Assembly: GCA_964562455.1 (NCBI GenBank)
Contig: CAZLTN010000009.1
Location: forward strand, 1 to 64,000
Origin: Ravibacter sp964562455
GTDB taxonomy: Bacteria; Bacteroidota; Bacteroidia; Cytophagales; Spirosomataceae
Direction of reading: 5' to 3'
DNA: 64,000 nt
The notes beneath the pieces were generated by a model. The model worked only from the letters and a program-made list of their open reading frames with translations. It had not been told where the DNA came from and made no database searches. Shown here piece after piece: positions 62,735-64,000 of the stretch. The position numbers and the translations under genes were made by a program. Within the stretch, counting starts at the first letter, position 1, and each line of letters opens with the position of its first letter.

Positions 62735-64000
62735 ATGAGCGATGCTATCAAGCATGAATGCGGAATCGCACTGATCCGATTACGCAAACCTTATCAATAC
62801 TTCATTGATAAGTACCAAACGCCACTCTATGCGGCATACAAGCTTTCCCTGATGATGGAAAAGCAGGTAAACCGGGGGCAGGACGGAGCTGGTGTAGCCA
62901 ATATCAAAATAGAAGTGCCACCCGGCAAACGCTACATAAGCCGGTACCGCTCTGTCGGTCCGCAACCTACAAACGAAATTTTCAAAAAAGTCCACAAGAA
63001 GTTTCGTAAAGCACTCAAAGGAAATAAAAATAAGATCTTCGACGCCCGGTGGCTCCAGGAGAACGTGGCGTTCACCGGAGAGGTGTGGCTGGGGCATCTG
63101 CGGTACGGTACCCATGGCGCCAACGAAATCGAGAACTGCCACCCCATGTTGCGGCAAAGCAACTGGCGGAGCCGGAATCTTGTCATGGCCGGGAATTTCA
63201 ATATGACCAATGTCGATCAGCTTTTCAATAAGCTGGTATCCCTGGGGCAGCACCCCAAGGACACGGTCGATACGGTAACGGTGATGGAGAAGATAGGGCA
63301 TTTCCTGGATGAAGAAAACCAGCGGGTATTCGACCGCTTTAAAGGGATTTTCGAAAATCCTTCCCTTTCCGATGTTATCGAGGACAATATCGATATCCAG
63401 CGGGTTCTGCACCGTTCCTGCCGCGATTTCGACGGCGGGTATGTGATGTCCGGTTTGTTGGGGCACGGCGCTTCATTCGTGATCAGAGACCCGTCGGGGA
63501 TACGCCCGGCATTCTATCACGCCGATGATGAGGTGGTAGTCGTAGCTTCTGAAAAGCAGGCTATTAAAGCTGCATTTAACGTTGATTTCGATGAAATACG
63601 TGAGCTGACACCGGGTAGCGCACTCATCATAGATAAATACGGCGGGTACTCTGAAGTACCGGTTCTGCCTCAGCGGGAAAAGCGCTCCTGTTCTTTCGAG
63701 CGGATTTATTTTTCAAGAGCTACCGATCCGGATATTTACAACGAACGGAAGATGCTCGGTAAATTGCTGATCCCCAAGATCCTGGAGGAGATCAATTACG
63801 ACCTGGAAAACACTATTTTTTCCTATATACCGAATACGGCGGAAACTGCTTTTTTCGGGATGATAGAAGGACTGGAGGAGTATCTCTACCAAAAGAGGAA
63901 GCAGGCCATTGTACAGGGTATTCTTTTCGAAGAGGAACTGGATAAGGTGCTTTCGTTCAGGCCCAGGATTGAAAAGTTGGTTGCGAAAGATGTGAAATCG
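62735..64000 (+). CDS. purF: Amidophosphoribosyltransferase-like protein (partial)
   Basis: 422 codons to the window edge; the gene continues beyond it. Near the start is HECGIALIRLRKP, with the Ntn-type Cys at residue 9 (mature N-terminus after propeptide loss). Then come NRGQDGAGVAN, GHLRYGTHG and GNFNMTNVDQLF, the class II glutamine amidotransferase pattern of PurF. DFDGGYVMSGLLGHG and RDPSGIRPAFY with SEKQAIKAAF are also PurF-like. The 70 residues after residue 330 begin the phosphoribosyltransferase half (FERIYFSRATDPDIYNERKMLGKLL) and diverge from E. coli PurF, as usual for this Bacteroidota form. Expected role: first step of purine synthesis. Confidence 0.85.
   Translation, partial: MSDAIKHECGIALIRLRKPYQYFIDKYQTPLYAAYKLSLMMEKQVNRGQDGAGVANIKIEVPPGKRYISRYRSVGPQPTNEIFKKVHKKFRKALKGNKNKIFDARWLQENVAFTGEVWLGHLRYGTHGANEIENCHPMLRQSNWRSRNLVMAGNFNMTNVDQLFNKLVSLGQHPKDTVDTVTVMEKIGHFLDEENQRVFDRFKGIFENPSLSDVIEDNIDIQRVLHRSCRDFDGGYVMSGLLGHGASFVIRDPSGIRPAFYHADDEVVVVASEKQAIKAAFNVDFDEIRELTPGSALIIDKYGGYSEVPVLPQREKRSCSFERIYFSRATDPDIYNERKMLGKLLIPKILEEINYDLENTIFSYIPNTAETAFFGMIEGLEEYLYQKRKQAIVQGILFEEELDKVLSFRPRIEKLVAKDVKS

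Overview
The window comes from a Bacteroidota chromosome, most likely a member of the Cytophagales/Chitinophagales type. The evidence is a gliding lipoprotein (GldB), type IX secretion cargo with type A and type B sorting domains, a PorP/SprF membrane protein, a LytTR regulator with a propeller-type sensor kinase, a bacterial group-II-like GGGP synthase, weak Shine-Dalgarno sites, and promoters that fit the Bacteroidota TAnnTTTG -7 box (clear before rpmH and before the his genes). The genus cannot be fixed from the sequence alone. No rRNA, tRNA or CRISPR array was seen.

Layout. 1-5.3 kb is AT-rich accessory DNA: a lasso-peptide precursor and its cyclase, a fibre-like repeat protein, the N-terminal stump of a subtilase-like secreted protein, and an IS256-family element that ends the stump. 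5.3-11.6 kb (minus strand) holds glycerol kinase, an ABC exporter with a membrane-anchored MutS-like protein, and gldB. 11.6-14.6 kb is hisH-hisA-hisF-hisIE, preceded by a histidine-rich leader peptide and an intrinsic terminator, which looks like a transcription attenuator. 14.6-19.2 kb holds three small membrane proteins, GGGP synthase, a HAD phosphatase and a YifB-type AAA protein. 19.2-22.2 kb is a likely sulfur operon: TauE exporter, a persulfide-dioxygenase/rhodanese fusion and a haem lipoprotein. 22.2-24.3 kb is a second AT-rich patch with decayed bacteriocin-export genes: an in-frame HlyD::ABC chimera, a CPBP protease and a possible double-glycine peptide. 24.3-29.2 kb is a divergent PorP/type-B cargo pair.

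29.2-43 kb is mostly housekeeping: ruvB, small membrane or unknown proteins, a sugar-isomerase-like protein, a ChbG/YdjC deacetylase, a SNF2 helicase, pnuC, a cytochrome-b5-like protein, lon and rseP. 42.6-49.7 kb has a LytTR two-component system divergent from a large type IX secreted protein that is broken by a one-base frameshift. 49.7-64 kb is core again: uvrA, rpmH-rnpA, a CtpA-type protease, tsaB, a ParE-type toxin-antitoxin pair, a LolA-like protein, ftsK, pyrD, ahcY and the start of a purF-like gene that runs off the end.

The most interesting points are the lasso precursor/cyclase pair with no maturation protease or exporter in view, the his leader attenuator, the chimeric exporter remnant with a candidate peptide beside it, and several unusually perfect palindromes at convergent gene ends.
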